Shown one piece after another: positions 11,254 through 26,200 of a stretch of 64,000 nucleotides of DNA. The position numbers and the translations under genes were made by a program. Within the stretch, counting starts at the first letter, position 1. Each line of letters begins with the position of its first letter. Location: the NCBI RefSeq assembly GCF_028372415.1, contig NC_092875.1:229685136-229749135 (forward strand), written 5' to 3'. This DNA comes from Notamacropus eugenii. Taxonomy: Eukaryota > Chordata > Mammalia > Diprotodontia > Macropodidae. The notes below the pieces were generated by a model that was given only the letters and a program-made list of their open reading frames with translations, had not been told where the DNA came from and did no database searches.

Positions 11254-14200
11254 CTGGATTTAAAAACAAAAATACATTAGACTTTCAAGTATAAATATTA
11301 AATTGCATTCCAACATGCAGGCACAACACAGTCCCTCTTTCCTCTCAGTCTCCAGTCTCTGTTCGCTCTGATACCATCAGGGGAAAAATATTTTTCTTCA
11401 TGTGAACCAAGCCTCTTCTAAGGGCATTTCGCCTATTCCTTACCATGGGTCCAAAGCACAAAGTAGTGTCATGAAGACTGCTGATAGATCTTGTTAATAA
11501 GCAGGATCATAAATAAGAGAAGGGCTTAAAAATCACCTGTTAAAAATGTAGCCAAACTTGCTGAATGCTGACTCAAGCTGCTGTGCTGCTGTGGGGCCTG
11601 AAGCAGTCTCTGTTCTAGGCAGGAGGCAACTTGACACACAAGTAAGTTTTCAAGTATTTATAATGGGGGTTGGGTTTCCCAGAAAGGCATTTATAAAAAA
11701 CATCTTCCATGATGAAGCCCATTTCCTTCCTCTCCAAAGAGGTGCAGATTATTACAGAGATCCAGATGCAGTCCTAAGATGGTATATTCTCAACTGATTT
11801 TCTATGGTATAAGGCAGGGTTCAAAAGGGTGAAGGGGAAGCTGAGTTATTGGCAGAGGGTGTAAAAAAAAAACAGCAATAAAATATTTTAAAAACCTAGC
11901 ATTTTTCCTCATGTTTGTTTTTGTTTTACAAGTTTCCTAATTACAACAGCACTTTACGGCTTTTTTGTTGTTCAGTTTCAGTTATGACTCAACTCTTCAT
12001 GACCCTATGTGGGGTTTTCTTGGCAAAGACACTGGAGTGGAGGCCATTTCCTTCTCCAGATCATTTAACACATGAGGAAACTAAGGCAAACAGGGTTAAG
12101 TGTCTTGCCCAGGGTCACACGGCTACTAAGTGTTAGAAGCCAGATTTTAACTCAGGTTTTCCTGATTCCAGGCCTGGCACTCTATCCAAAATGCTTTCTT
12201 CACAACAATCCTGGGAGCCAGGGAATGCAAATATTCTCCTTTTTCATAGTTTAAGAGTGTGGGTTTGGAGGTTAAGTGATTTGCTGGGGGTCACAGGTCA
12301 GAGATGTAATTTCACTGGATGAGGACACTCTCTCTGCCAAGGAAGCAAAGTATCTGTCCTAAAACTTCCAAAGGCTCAGAGAGTCTGAGTCACTAAGAGG
12401 TTAACTGATTTGCTGAGGGGCACCAGTCAGTCTGTGCCAGAGGCAGCACTTGAACCCAGATCTCTATGACTCTGGGACTGTTTCTCTGTCCACTGTGCCA
12501 TGCCGCCAGAGGTCAAAGAGGCATTTGGAGTCAGTTAAGACATGAGTCCAAGTCCTAAGACATCTGTGACCCTGGGCAAATCACAACCTCTCTGACTCAA
12601 TTTTCTGTGCTGTGAGATGGGGATAATAGGACCTATTTCACTGGGTAATCAGGAGGCTCAAACACTTTGCAAGCTTTAAAGCACCATACAAATTCTAGTT
12701 ATTTTTATAGTGTCAGGTAAACTTGGCAGAGGTAGGATTTCAGTGTTCTTTCCATCATGCCCCAATACTTCAAGGCTTCACAGTGAGGGGAGTGTCTTAC
12801 AGTGACATAGAACTCTACCAACAGCTACAGTATTGCTTTCCAGCTATTTAGCCATAATTTCACATAAACAACACCTCATATGCTTCCTGAAACAATCTGA
12901 GCTCAAAAGAAAACTTAGCAACTCTGTTTCTATCTCAGTGATATGAAATTAAAAGCAAAGGAAGAGTGTAGCAAGTTTTACTCTAGCATTAATATTTGCA
13001 ACTTCGAAGTGTTCAGTTTTAAAGTGGCTAGACCATAACATAGGAGAGAAATCATATAGCTGATAATACTGTATGGGGAAACAAATTCTGGAGAGTATAA
13101 TTCTTCAAGAGGGTAAGAGAGCTGCTGGGAATATTTGAGTTTGTATATGGAAACATGGTAACATTTGATTAACTTATAAAAATCAAAGTGTAGGCAACCA
13201 AAGTAAATGGATCTACTGTTAAATGTTCTCCATTATTCTCCTTAATTGGAGCCCACCCCTGGCTCTACCCCATTCCTTGCAATGAATGGAAAGAACTACT
13301 TTTTGTACTCTCATCTCAAATGAACAACAAAAATTTATAACAGTTTATAAATGGTATATGAAATAAAGGATGAAGTAAGAAGACCTCATTAGAGGGCAAA
13401 TTAAAGAAAAGAACACTTACCTGAGGTTTAATTATCTGAAGCCAATCATTAAGATATCTAACAAGGTCAAAGGCATCTGGGATATTATCTCCTTCTGAAA
13501 CAAATTTCAGGACAACTGCCATCTCTATCCCTTTGGAACAGCTACAACAAAGAGAATGAATCAGTTGTTTCCCACTAATTTGGGAAGTAGAATCCAGCAT
13601 GTCCCCCTCCATAGCTTAACCAGTGAAGAACTGTTAGGCAGATGATTTAATACGTTCCTCTATTTTCTGGTGAAGAGCTTTAAGTATCCAGGAGTAGGTC
13701 ATTACAAATCATGTCACTATCACTACTTCTCAAAGTGAGTCAAATCAATAACATAAAAGTGCCTCCTATGTAAGGCCCTATGCTAAGTGCTGGGGGCACT
13801 CAAGAGAGACAAAAGACAGTCCTGTCCTCAGGGACTTACAAGCTTAATGGTTGTGACAGAAGTAGCCAAATAAATACCACAACTAATATGGACTTTGATA
13901 TTCAACATTTGGGCTACATGATAAGTCAAACACCTGTCTTAAAGTTGTGCCATAAGACTGACCATCATCCAATACAAATTTTAGGGAGGCTTGATTATCA
14001 GAAACATTATGGTCAACTGATTGGAATGTGAAGTAGAATAGCTTTGTTATTAATAATATAAAGTGGCAAGGCAAGCTACAGAAGGGAATAGGATAGTTAA
14101 ATGCAAGAAAACAACTTGTAATGGGATAAATAAAAAAATACTTGTACAATAAGAATCCTTCTTGTCCACAATAAACAGAATTTCCCTAAAGCAGGAACTA

Positions 14201-17200
14201 TAGGAAAATGCTCAATCAAAACTCAAAATACTGAAACTGATAAACATACATAGCTACAAAAGCAAGATGGATAAGTGTTGGGCTTACAGAAGTATGAGCC
14301 ACTACAAGGATGAATGTGTGTATGTCTCAGGTGATGCCCAATCACAGGACCACAGAGAGAAACTAGACAGTCTTCAAAATTCGAATTAGGAATATTTACA
14401 GGGGTTTTTTTTTTTCCACTGTAGCCCCAAACTGGAAACTAGAGGGATGTTCTCCTAATAAGGAACTGCCAAATTGTGGCATATGAATATAATAATATAA
14501 TGGAATATTACTGTCATAAGAAATGATGAAACATATAATTTCAGAACTTCATGAACCCATGCAGAACAAAGTCAGCAGAACTAGGAAAACAGTTTATACC
14601 ATGAGAAATAAAAGATTTTAGAATTTCAATAAATGTGATAATAAACAATGAGTCCAAAAAATGAAGATGAAACACAATACTCACCTCCTGACAAAGAAGT
14701 GAGACATTATAATGTGGAAAGAGAGACACATTCTCAGACAGGGCTAATGTGGGAATTTGTTTTGGAGGATATGTACTGAGGGATTTGTTTTTTAGGTTTG
14801 TCTTTTAAATTTGCTCAATGGAGAGGAAGGAGGGGAAAGAGCAGCTTAATATAAAAATTCTTGTTACTTAAAAAATGAGAACAATAGACCAAAAAAAATT
14901 TTTAAACTAGCAGAAGGCAGACTTCTGCACTATCCCTTAGTAAACGACATGCTCTTTACACATTCATGGTGCTTTGTAATTTACACAAAACTAACAACAG
15001 CTAAGCTGTCTCATGATTGGCTAGATGAGCTCCATAATCACCACAGTTCAACTGGCTTGGCTGCCATGGCAGTTAAGAGAGTTCTTTCCCAAGCAGTGGT
15101 TCTATTTTAAATATCTTATATTCACATATTTAAAACAGGAAGGATGACACCACCTCTCTACTACATACAGATGGCTCCATTTTTTCTATCATAAAACATA
15201 AACTGTATTTGCCATTTAAAGTCCTTCCCAACCTAACCTTCTGGTCTCACTATACATTATTCTCTATTTGTCACTCTACTGTCTAGCCAAACTGACTTTC
15301 TTCCTGTTCCTTGCATATGCTACTCCATCTCCCACCTTCATGTGGGAAGCAAGGTAGCTGGCTACCTTGACTACCTGGAATGCACTCCTTCTACTCTTAG
15401 AATCCCTTTTATACGAAGCCTTTCCTCATCCCTCCAAATTTCCTTGCATTTATTTTTATGTATGTGTCTACATATATGCGACCTCTCCCAAGAGAACGTA
15501 AACCCCTTGCAATAAAGGAGCATTTTCTTTTTGACTTTGTCTTCCCCATGCCTAGCACAGTACCTGGCACATACAGGTGCTTAATATATGTTTGGTAATT
15601 CATTGATTGATGGCTGTCTTCTTAAAAAGTTTATATAGTAGGGATCCTAGGTATTATATAAATATTTGAATAGACCACAAAAGAACACAGGAAAAAAATA
15701 CACCTACAGTATAAATGAACACTGTGGGAGACCAAACTCTGAGCCTAAGTAAACTTTTCCTGGGTTACATTTTAATAGCCTAGTTTTTAACTGGTGCCCA
15801 ACTTGGCCTAAGTTTCTGTGAAATGATTAGGCAGAATAAAGAAGTTAAATGGGACTACATTTCAAATGTCCTAAAAATCCTCAGGTGATTCAAGGGCTAT
15901 ATATGTGTGTTACTGAAAAAGTAAGAGAAAGAAATAGGAAAATTTTCTCTTCCTCTAATTTCCATCTCCCCCTCAACAATGTCACCAAAAGTTGACTGTT
16001 AAGTACCTGAGGTAAAGTGGGAACAGTTTTTGATTAATTACACCAAAGTTACTACAATACTGTTAAATACCCCTAGATGCTATTTTCTTGAATTAAATGC
16101 ATAGGATTTCTAATACAAATGCTCATGTTAGAAATCTCTTCCAAATTTCTATTAAGTCAATTGATATACTCACCTCTCAGTATACAAGGCTTTTGTGATA
16201 CCACCTCCAGGGATACGGATACATAACCCAGAATCTTGTATTTCAGGAAATGATTTGCTTTTTTCCATTTCCTTCCAATGAAGCTTCTGTAATATTTCAC
16301 CAACACTTTTTTCCATTTCAGGTGTAAGTAAGTATCGGAATGGAACACTGGAGATAGTAATTTAACATATTCATTAAAATAAAACAAACCCCAAAATATC
16401 ACATACAAAGGTAATCCCAGCATTTGACCTATAATTATTTAAGCTTCCATTAACTAAAAAACTATGAGAAATCTCTTCAATCAAGGAAGATTAGAATATT
16501 TTTAAAAGCACAACAGTTTGTAGCTACCAGTCACCTGATTTATGAATAATACATAACTGGGGAAGGAAAATTAAAAAGGTAGTCAAGACCATCCTAAAAT
16601 TTTATCCAGTTTTTCACTGTTCTACCTTCTTCTGCTCCCATGTCTTATAAATGCTATGAATTTTTTATAAGAGTCTTAGAAATTAGCTCTAGTTATAAGA
16701 TGAATATAAGGGCAGCTAGGTGGCACAGCAGAGAGTGCCAGGCCTAGGGTCAGAAGGACCTGAGTTCAAATCCTGCCTCAGATGCTTACTAGCTACATGA
16801 CCCTGGGCAAATCACTTCACCCTGTTTGCCTCAGTTTCTCATCTGTAAAAGAAGCTGGAAAAAGAAATGGCAAACCACTTCAGTATCTTTACCAAGAAAA
16901 CCCCAAATAGCGTAACAGAGAGTCAGTCACTACCGAAATGATGCAACAACACAAAATAAGATGAAACCCCCTTGACTGCAACTGTTTCAAAAATAGTCGT
17001 TAAAAAAATCCTTGGCATAAAATTCTGATACTTAAACCTCATTTCTTAGTAGAAGCAAATATTATTTCTGATTAACAGAGTTATACATATTTAACATTGT
17101 TGCTTGTGAGTTTTCCCTGCTGGCTATGTTCATTCCACAAATAAAATGAAAACAGATAAAGTATGAAATTTCAGAATTAACATGCAGGAGTCATCCCATA

Positions 17201-20200
17201 CTCCTCTGGTAGAAGTACTCTGACACAGTTATCATTTTGAGATGTTTTTGTTTCAAGATAAAACATTGACAAAAAAATGATGAAAGGGAATTTTTAAAAA
17301 AAACTACCATTTAATCCTCTCTGACACTACTCTAGCCTCTGGTATAAGGTATAATGAAAATATAATTTTAAAGTATGTAATTGGTAATAAAAGACAATTA
17401 TGTTATAGACCATGTTCTCGTAAGTACTTCCTTTGCTCTACATTAAAGGACTCATGCTGACACTCCAGGGGATTGTAATTAAAGTCAATTAAACTTCCTT
17501 CAGTGAAGATGAGTGGTCATATAAGAATGAAAGTTATCAATTCAGCCTTTCAGAAAGGCACTGACCTATTACCCTTGGTTAAGCACCCTTCTTTATGAGC
17601 TGTCTTCTTTTTCCTTCCTTACTAAGTTCCATGATACAGAAGCACAAAGCGAGGAATGAAGAGTTCTAGACATCTAGCTGTTCCTGTCAAATATCATTTG
17701 CTCTAGATCTTATGAAACACATAAAACTTCATGCCATATCCCAGCCAGGCTTCCTCTTCTTAGCTTTCAGTGAGAGGAGATCAAAAGACAGTAAATGCTC
17801 ACATCTATCCACTGTCACATAGGCTGAATACTCTAAAACAGCTTCTAAATTACTATGCTAGTAATAGTGGGACTAAACTTCTACGGTAAAACTGCAGTGG
17901 TGACAGAACTACAAAGTTATCTCATGTATATTATGAGGAGGATGATTCAACATACCTGCGAAGCTGCTGGTCATCACAGTGATAGGAATGACTGCTTGAA
18001 AGAACAATAACTCTGGCACACTTACTGCTTTTCACCCAGGAAATGAGCTTTTCACAGAATGGTTTTGATTTATACTTTAATCACCAATGAAAGGAAGAAA
18101 AAAATGTCATCAAAATCAGATCTTGGTGTTTATGTACGGCAAAAATCTACTGGTACATTTGAGGGAGGCCTTTTTAATGTGATGTTTATGTGCATGATTA
18201 TATATACTAAAAATAATATTATTTGCAAGCCCATTTATTATCCTTAAAGATCAAAAATGAAAGAAAATTTTAAGCAGTGTGGGTATATTATTCTATTACT
18301 CAACTTCCAAAGCTGTACTATGGAAAAGTTAATTGTAAAGCAAAACAAAGATAATATACAATGTTTCTGATAATATACATATTATCATATACAATTATCA
18401 ACAATATGTTGTTCCTTTTCCTATGAAAACCAGTATTAAGTCCATTTTTTTCTTAGTTGTCAATTTATACGTCCCCATCATTAACCAAAAAACAGTGGCC
18501 AAAAGCTCTTCAATATTTAATTTCTGAATCTGTTTTTCTTTTTGATTTACTTGCTAGTAAAAACTTGACATAAAGGTCAGAAATATACTATATTTAATAT
18601 CCTTTTCCAGTCACTAAAAAAACAAAACCCAAAAATTCTTTTTTCAATGATTCCATCTCTTTTCTCACCCCTTTTACTGATCCTGATCCTAGAGAGAAGC
18701 AAAAAGTCAAAAGCAGAATCTGGAAGACTTTCTAATTGTGAACAGTTCAAACTAACAGCCATTCTTAAACAGTTGAAAGGTAAATGTTTTGGAATAACAA
18801 AGTAGAGGGTAATTTATATTACTGACTGTCTGAAAAAGCCGTTTTTTAAGTGAAGTCATTAATTCTGTGTAACTGCTACAAGATTCAGAGCACTGCAAGA
18901 CTTAAGAGTTAGAAAGGATCTTAGAAATTTAAGATGTAACATATTCCCATCTGCTATTTTACACATCAGGAAACAGAAATTTGCAGAGACTTGCCCAAGA
19001 TTATTCAGGTGGTAAGTAGCAGAGGCAGAATTCATATCCAGTTCCTCTTACTAAATCCAGACCTCTTTGTTCTAGATAACACATTGCCTTTCCTCTAGTT
19101 GTAGTGATAAGATAACGGCAGCAATAAGACCAGAATGTTTCAGTGCTTAAATATAACTTTTTGGTCTGCCACTGTTGGCTGACTAGAAATCACAGAAAGC
19201 TTTCTAATTAAGTTTTTTATTTTTGTAAAAAACTTTAATATAAGCAAATAATAAGAATACTAACCTTAATAAAAATTGATCTTAGTTGGAGAACCATCAG
19301 ATTCATTGAAGGCAATGAATATACTACAACAAAAGAGAAAAAAAAGAAATCTGAGGTTAAGAAAATTGATGACAATAAGGAATTACAATTGGTATTTTTA
19401 AAGTGATGAAACATTAAAATTAAATTTCATTAAATTTCTTTACGTAATTATTTCCCTCAATTATTAAAATACTGGACACACACAAAAACTTAATCATTTT
19501 ATATTCTCAGTAAAGGTACACTAAAAGGTACAGGTGAATTTCGTTGACCTTTTAACTATCCCATACTGAAAAGAAAAAGTTGCAATAGCTAATAAAACTG
19601 CAAGACTAATTTTCTATCAGGATAACTAACATATTACTATGCTTAATAGCCTACACTGTATTCTTCAGGATTTCTGTGAATGCTTTTAGTTTTTAGACAT
19701 TTATGTTCATCTCAAATTGTTTTAAAATGCCCTTGGCTAAAAGGAAAAATGTCAGATAAGCAATGATTCATTAGGCAGTGGCACATGGTTAACTATGGGG
19801 GCAAAGAGACTCTTGTTTGAGATACTGGTTCTGACACTGACAAACTGTGTGGTCATGGGCAAGTCACTTAACCTCTGTAAGCCTCAGTTCCCTTATTTGT
19901 ATCTTAAGGCAGAATGCTTTAGTGGAGAAAGCAATGGATTTAGAGTCAAAAGACTCAGGAGACCTGTCTCTGCAACCTGCAGTTCTGTCACTTTGGGTAC
20001 GTCATTTCACCTCCTCTTGATTTGTTCAGTTGAAAAAGGAGGGTTTGGACTAGATGGACTCTAAGGACTCTTCCAGGTCTAATCAATAATAAAAATAGAA
20101 AACAAAACTGAGAGTATGAAAAGGAAAAAAATGACAAGAAATGTTAGGTAGCTAAAAAAATGTACAATTTCAAAGTAAAGATACAAACAAAAGTATGACC

Positions 20201-23200
20201 AAGTTTTTTAAAAGAGCTACCATTTTCAAAAGGTTTGAAAGACCAATATTTTTTTTTTAAAAGGGTCAGTATTTTTAAGATATATGAAAGACACAGAGTA
20301 AGAACTTAATGCTTTCTTCAGAAGGAAAATGCCTATACCTAATACTCTGCTCAGTATGAATTATCTGGTATAGGGTTGGCACAAGGCCTTGAGATCAACC
20401 CTACCATGTAATAGGGTATTTTCTCTGGTGGTCCACCATGCCTGAAACACTCCTTCCTCTGCTCCACCTACTGACCGCCCTGGCTTCCTTTAATAACAAC
20501 TAAAATTCCATCTTCTACTTAAAAGCTTTCCCCTAACCCCTCTTAATTCTGATGATTTCCCTCTGAATTATTTTCTATTCATCCTGTATTTAGCTCACTT
20601 TGCCTTTACTTGTTTGCATGTTGTTTCTTCCACTAAACTGAAGAAGTGGCAGAGACTGTCTTTTGCCTCTTTTTATATCCCTAGCCCTTAGCACAGTGCT
20701 TAACAAATCGAAGGTGCTTAACAGATGTTTCATGATTGAGAACCACAGTAGTGTAAGCTCAGATCACATGCACATACCTTCAGCATTTATACTGAGTTCT
20801 GTTGAGTTTTCTTCTGCAGTTGCATAGGGATTGTTTCCAACCATTGGAACAAGGCAATCAGTGTAAAAGTAACCAACCTTACACATATTCAAGGTAGAAA
20901 TAATCAGATCTATTGCAAGCTGCCCAACATTCCCCACAGATACTGCTGGCTGAAATCACAAAGAATGACAGTATATCAGTTATTAAAATTAGCAAAAATA
21001 CTTAAAAAAATGTAGGGCCTATACTTGGCAATGTATAATTTGCATATGCTTAACAATAAAATTCCAGCATGTTATTTTTTACATAGGATAACCTGGACAA
21101 TAAAATAATTATGACCTTATTTGATTTACTAGTAATTGTTCCTATATGCAGATGATTGTAAGTCTAAATTTCCTTCTGAAATATGCCTTCAGTAGCTATG
21201 TTTCCCAGTCACCAAATGTTTGGGAGAAGCCCTGCAATAGGAGTAAAAGAAACTTACTGCAAAATATTTTAACCAAGACCTTAGCATCTGCAGACCTTAA
21301 GAGATGCCAGGGCATCAGCAAATAACAGAGCTGAATGAAACCTTAGACCCCTCATTATACTGAGGCTCACAGGGCTCAAGTGACAGACAACATTTCATAT
21401 CTAGTATTACACATTGCTTTCGGCTATACATTGCTTCCCCTCAGTAGGTAGTGTCCATTCATTGATTCAATAAATAGTTATTAAGTAACTACAGTTCTCA
21501 GAGCACCATGCTAGGCACTGGGGGAGATAAAACAAAGAATAACAGGTATTCATGTGGCAATTCAAGATTTACAAAGAACTTTATATACATTACTTTATTT
21601 GAATCAAATAGTTCCTGCCCTTCCAGGTTTGTTGTGAGCATAAAATGAGATAACTGTAAAGCACTTCGCACGATTCCTAGCAAGCACGTAGCGTAACATA
21701 AATGTTAGTTACTGTGATTTTTTCAAGAGGTAGACTTGGTCCTTCTAGAGTTGTACGGTTCCAGAGGATAAGGTTGACTTTAATGTTTCTGAACTCAATT
21801 CAACAACCATTTATTAAACTCTTAACAGTAAAAGCAGAAATTTACATAGTGATCTATAGTTCACAAAACATTTTAAATATATACATATAATACATAAAAT
21901 GTAAATATTTTAAATAAACATCTCTATATCCACATTTTACAAGTGAGGAAACTCAAGGTAAGTAAGAGATTAATAGACCTTTCCCTTCTCGTTACTCTTC
22001 CCATGTTAACACAGCTAAAACATCTCTACTTTGTGCCAAGCACGAGATATATAAAGACAAAACTCAAACAATATTTAAGGAGCTTGTATTATACATGGAA
22101 GGTTACATAACACGTACAAAGTAAGTAAAAATACAAGGTAGTCTGATGAGGAAGAAAAGATCAGCACCTGGGGGCCCCAGGGAAGGTTGGCACCTCAATG
22201 GCCATCCAGGCCGAGTAACACCTGAAAAATGAAGACTCCACTAGAAGTGGTCAACTGTCTCTACCTAAAAACTTCCAATGAAGTAGGACCTAGTACTTCC
22301 TGTGGCAGCTCATTTTACTTGGAGACAATTCTAAATTATTAGGAAGCTTTTCCTGATATCAAGCCTAGATCTGTCCCTCTGCAATTTCCACCCACTGCTC
22401 TCAGTTCTGACCTCCACCAACAACAGAATGGGTCTGGTCCCTCGTTCAAACGTCATCAAATACTTAAAACCTGTCTCCTCCTATCTGTCTTCTCTACAAT
22501 AAATACTCTCAGGTCCTTCAGTCAATTCTTTTATGATGGACTCAAGGCCTTTCATCATCCTGGTTATCCTCCCCAGAGTTCTCTCCAGATTATCAAAGTC
22601 CTTCTTAAATTCAGGCACCTAGAACTTTTTATGAAAACAACAGTCCAGATGGGGTGTGACCAGGATAAACAGGTAACAGACAGCATTAGCTGTTTTGGCT
22701 GCCACATCATACTGCTAACCCACAGAGCTTGCAGTTCACTAAAAGTCCCAGGTTTTATTCAGACAAACTATGGCCTAATCAAGCTTCCACCCAGATTTTG
22801 TGAAAGAGTGAAGCTTTATGTTTCCTACTAGTTAATTTAATCCTTTTCCATTTATTTCACTGCTCGAGCCTATCAGCACCCCTCTGTTTTCTGACTCTCT
22901 CAGCCAGTATTAGTGATTGCTCCCAGCTTTGTGTCACATGTAAATCTGCTAACTATGCAGCTCTAGACAATCTATGTCCTGATCCAAGATACAGTGAAAA
23001 ATATTAAACAGTACAAGGCTAATCAAATATCCTTGGAGCAACCCACTAGAAATCCCTAACAAGCTGACAGAGAACAATTACATGGCGACTCCTTTGGTGT
23101 AGTCATTCAAGTTAATTCCAAAACCACCAATTGTATTATCATTTGGCCCACACTTCTCCATCTTTTCCATAAGGCTAGTATGAGACATTTCTAATACTTT

Positions 23201-26200
23201 GCTAAAATTTAGATAAACCTATAACACTCCCCTGATCTACTAGTACAGAATAAAGTATCCACCTGCATGACTCATTTTTGATGAAGCTATGTAAGCTCAT
23301 TGTAATCACTGCTTCTTTTTCTACATGTTCATTAAACATCTCTTTAATGATCTATTTGAAAATTTTTCCAGGAATCAAAGTTAAGCTCACTGGCCTGTAT
23401 AGTCAGTAGATGCTTGTTCTCTTCCCCTCCTGCCCCCTTTTTAAAATTAGAATATCTGCCTTTTTCTAAACCTAGTACCTCAGCCATTTTCCACAATATT
23501 TCAAATAATACTGACAGTGGCATAACAATTACATCTGTCAATTTTTCAGTATGGAAGATATAGTTCATCTGGATCAGGTGACCCTAATACATCAAAAGGC
23601 AACTAGGTGGTCTCTTACTACTCACTACTTCTCTGGGCCATCAGCACTGTTAGCCATTTTCATCCTTTCATGTCCAGGGCAAAGTTCATTCTCCTCAGAA
23701 GAGAAAACAGAAGTAAAATAGGAATTGAGTAGTCCTGCCTGTTCTCATTTGTCATAATTACCATTATTTTGGAACTGTTATCTGTCCTTTGTTCTCGAAG
23801 AGGACCAATGACATCAGGAAGGTGATGTCCTGATTTACAGTGAATTGGCTTTAAGTGAGGGAAGGCTGTGCAAAATCACCAGCCTCATCTCTCCTCCAGA
23901 GTTATCTGGGTCCAGTGGTAAGATATAGATCAGGATGACCGGAGATGGCCCAAGGTGCAGCGGGAGACCTTGGCCTTTTTAAGCTAAGGTCTTTCCCAGG
24001 TCTCAGTAAGCTAGGTAAGACTATTCTGAAACACAGAGATGAGGAAGTGAATTCCAGGTATGATGGGAGAAGGGGAAGAGATGACAGGGTCTTATGCAAA
24101 CAGAGGTAAAGGACAGAGTCAGAGGAGGGGAAATGCTAGAAGTTCACTTTGACTAACAGAGAGTACATGAAGGAAGATATCATGAAACAAGGCTAGAGTT
24201 GCAGACAGAGCCAGAATGCTGAAAGCTTTGAATAGCAGGTAAGGAGTATATATTTTACCCAAGAAACAATAGGTTTTTGAGCTGGAGAGTAACATGATCA
24301 GCTATGCTTCAGTAAGATTATTTTTCATTGTCTTTTCCCCTAAACCCTCTCCCACTTCCCTATTACTGTCCAGGGTAACACTATCTTCCCTCAGGCTCAC
24401 AATCTAAGAGTCATCCTCAGCCCCATATCCAATCCGTTGCCAAGGTCTGTTGATACTATCTTTGCAACATCTCTTGAATCCATCTCATTCTGTCCTCTGA
24501 CACTGCTGCCACCCTGGTCCAGCCCGTTATCATCTCATACCTGGAGTACTGCAACAGACCACAAGTCTCTCTGTACTCTATTTCACCTTACATCTAGCCA
24601 CCAAAGTGATTTTCCTAAAGTGCCAATCTATGTCAAACTCCCTTCTTCGCCCCATCAATAAATTCAAATGGCTCCCTGTAACCTCCAGGGTCAAACACAA
24701 AGTTCTCTGGTGTTCAAAGCCCTTCATAACCTAGTTCCTACCCCTATTCCCCACACTTTTTCAATCTTCTTATACCTTATCCTTCCCCTGCCCCACCAAA
24801 TACTCTTCAATTCAGTAACACTGGCCTCCTTATTGTTCCACAAACCAAAAACTCCATCTCTCAGATCTGGGCACTTTCTCTGGCTGTCCTCTATGCCAGG
24901 AATGCTCTCTCTCCTCATCTCCACCTCCTGGCTTCCCTGGCTTCCTTCAATCCTAGCTAAAATTCTACATTCTCCAGAAGCCTTTCCCAATCTCTCTTCA
25001 TTCAAATGCCATCTCTCTTTAAATTATTTCCTATTTACCCTGAATACAACTAGTTTGTACATATTTGTTTGTTTGATCACTCCCACTTTTAGACGAGTGC
25101 TTCAAAGGCAGGGACTGCCTTTTCCTTTCTTTGTATTCCTAACATTTAGCACGGTGACTGGCACACAGTACAGATGCTTATTAACCAACTGACATTATTT
25201 TGGCAGCTTCGAGGGACAAGATTGAAGAGGGTAAAAGCCTGGATACAGAGAGACCAATTAGAAGACATTAGTACAGACAGAAGACTGAACTACAGTAGCA
25301 AAAAATCAAGCAATAATGAAGAGAGGGAGACAAATAAAGATATTAGAGCCGGAAAGAAGCTTAGGGATCATCTAACATTGGTGCTCCCCTATTCCCACTT
25401 TATAGATGAGGAATCTGAGGTCTAAAGAGCTCAAGTGATTGACTTAAGGACACCAAACTAACCCAGAATTAGGGCTCTTTCCACTCTATCCTCCTCCATC
25501 AAGGATTGGGAAGCATGTTCAGGTAGCTAAACTGCTATTTAGAAGGATCTTTTTGCCTCTACCCAAGTGAGATGATTATCCTTAAAAACCAATTTTATAA
25601 ATACAAGTCCAAGCATCTCGATTCAGAGTCTAAAGACTTGGGTTTGAATTCTGGTCCTATTACTTACTACCTGAAAGACCTAAAGGAAGTCACTAAATTT
25701 AGCTGCTTCTTAGCTTCCTAATATGTAAAATGAGAAGATTAGACTGGATGACTTTTATCATCTCTTCCAGTTTGAAATCTTATAAGCCTATATCTTATCT
25801 TCCTTCTTATGAAACAGCTAGTGACAATTATGGAAAAGAAACAGAAAAATAACTTTTCTCTCTGTCTAGGAACTTAAGTGGACATTATATTCTATTGGGA
25901 AAGAGAGAATAAAGAGCAGGTACCTCAAAACGTAAATACAAAAAAGATATTAAAGAAATTTCAAGGAGAGAGTAATTAGGGGTGGAATTCAATAATGACT
26001 TTTTCAAGGAGACAATACTTGAACTGAGCCTTGAAGGAATACAGGAATTCCAAGAGGAGGGGTTAAGGAGAGAGCATAAATAAAAGGAAACTTCAACAAG
26101 TGGCTAATGTAGAAGGGCTGTGACAAATGAATAAACAAAATGAAAACTGTCCAAGGTGACCTTTTTATTTCCTCCTTGATATGCATGGTATATCACATAC

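Noticed and set aside
16710-16780. tRNA gene
   Set aside because: A tRNA-like pol III box region is present, but it is the head of a dispersed SINE and has no clover-leaf of a functional tRNA.
23902-24099. 65-codon minus frame
   Set aside because: Spans two adjacent repeats (the marsupial repeat and reversed L2).
24668-25192. 174-codon open frame on plus strand
   Set aside because: It lies wholly in the forward L2 copy but not in the L2 protein frame; chance opening in pyrimidine-rich 3' sequence.
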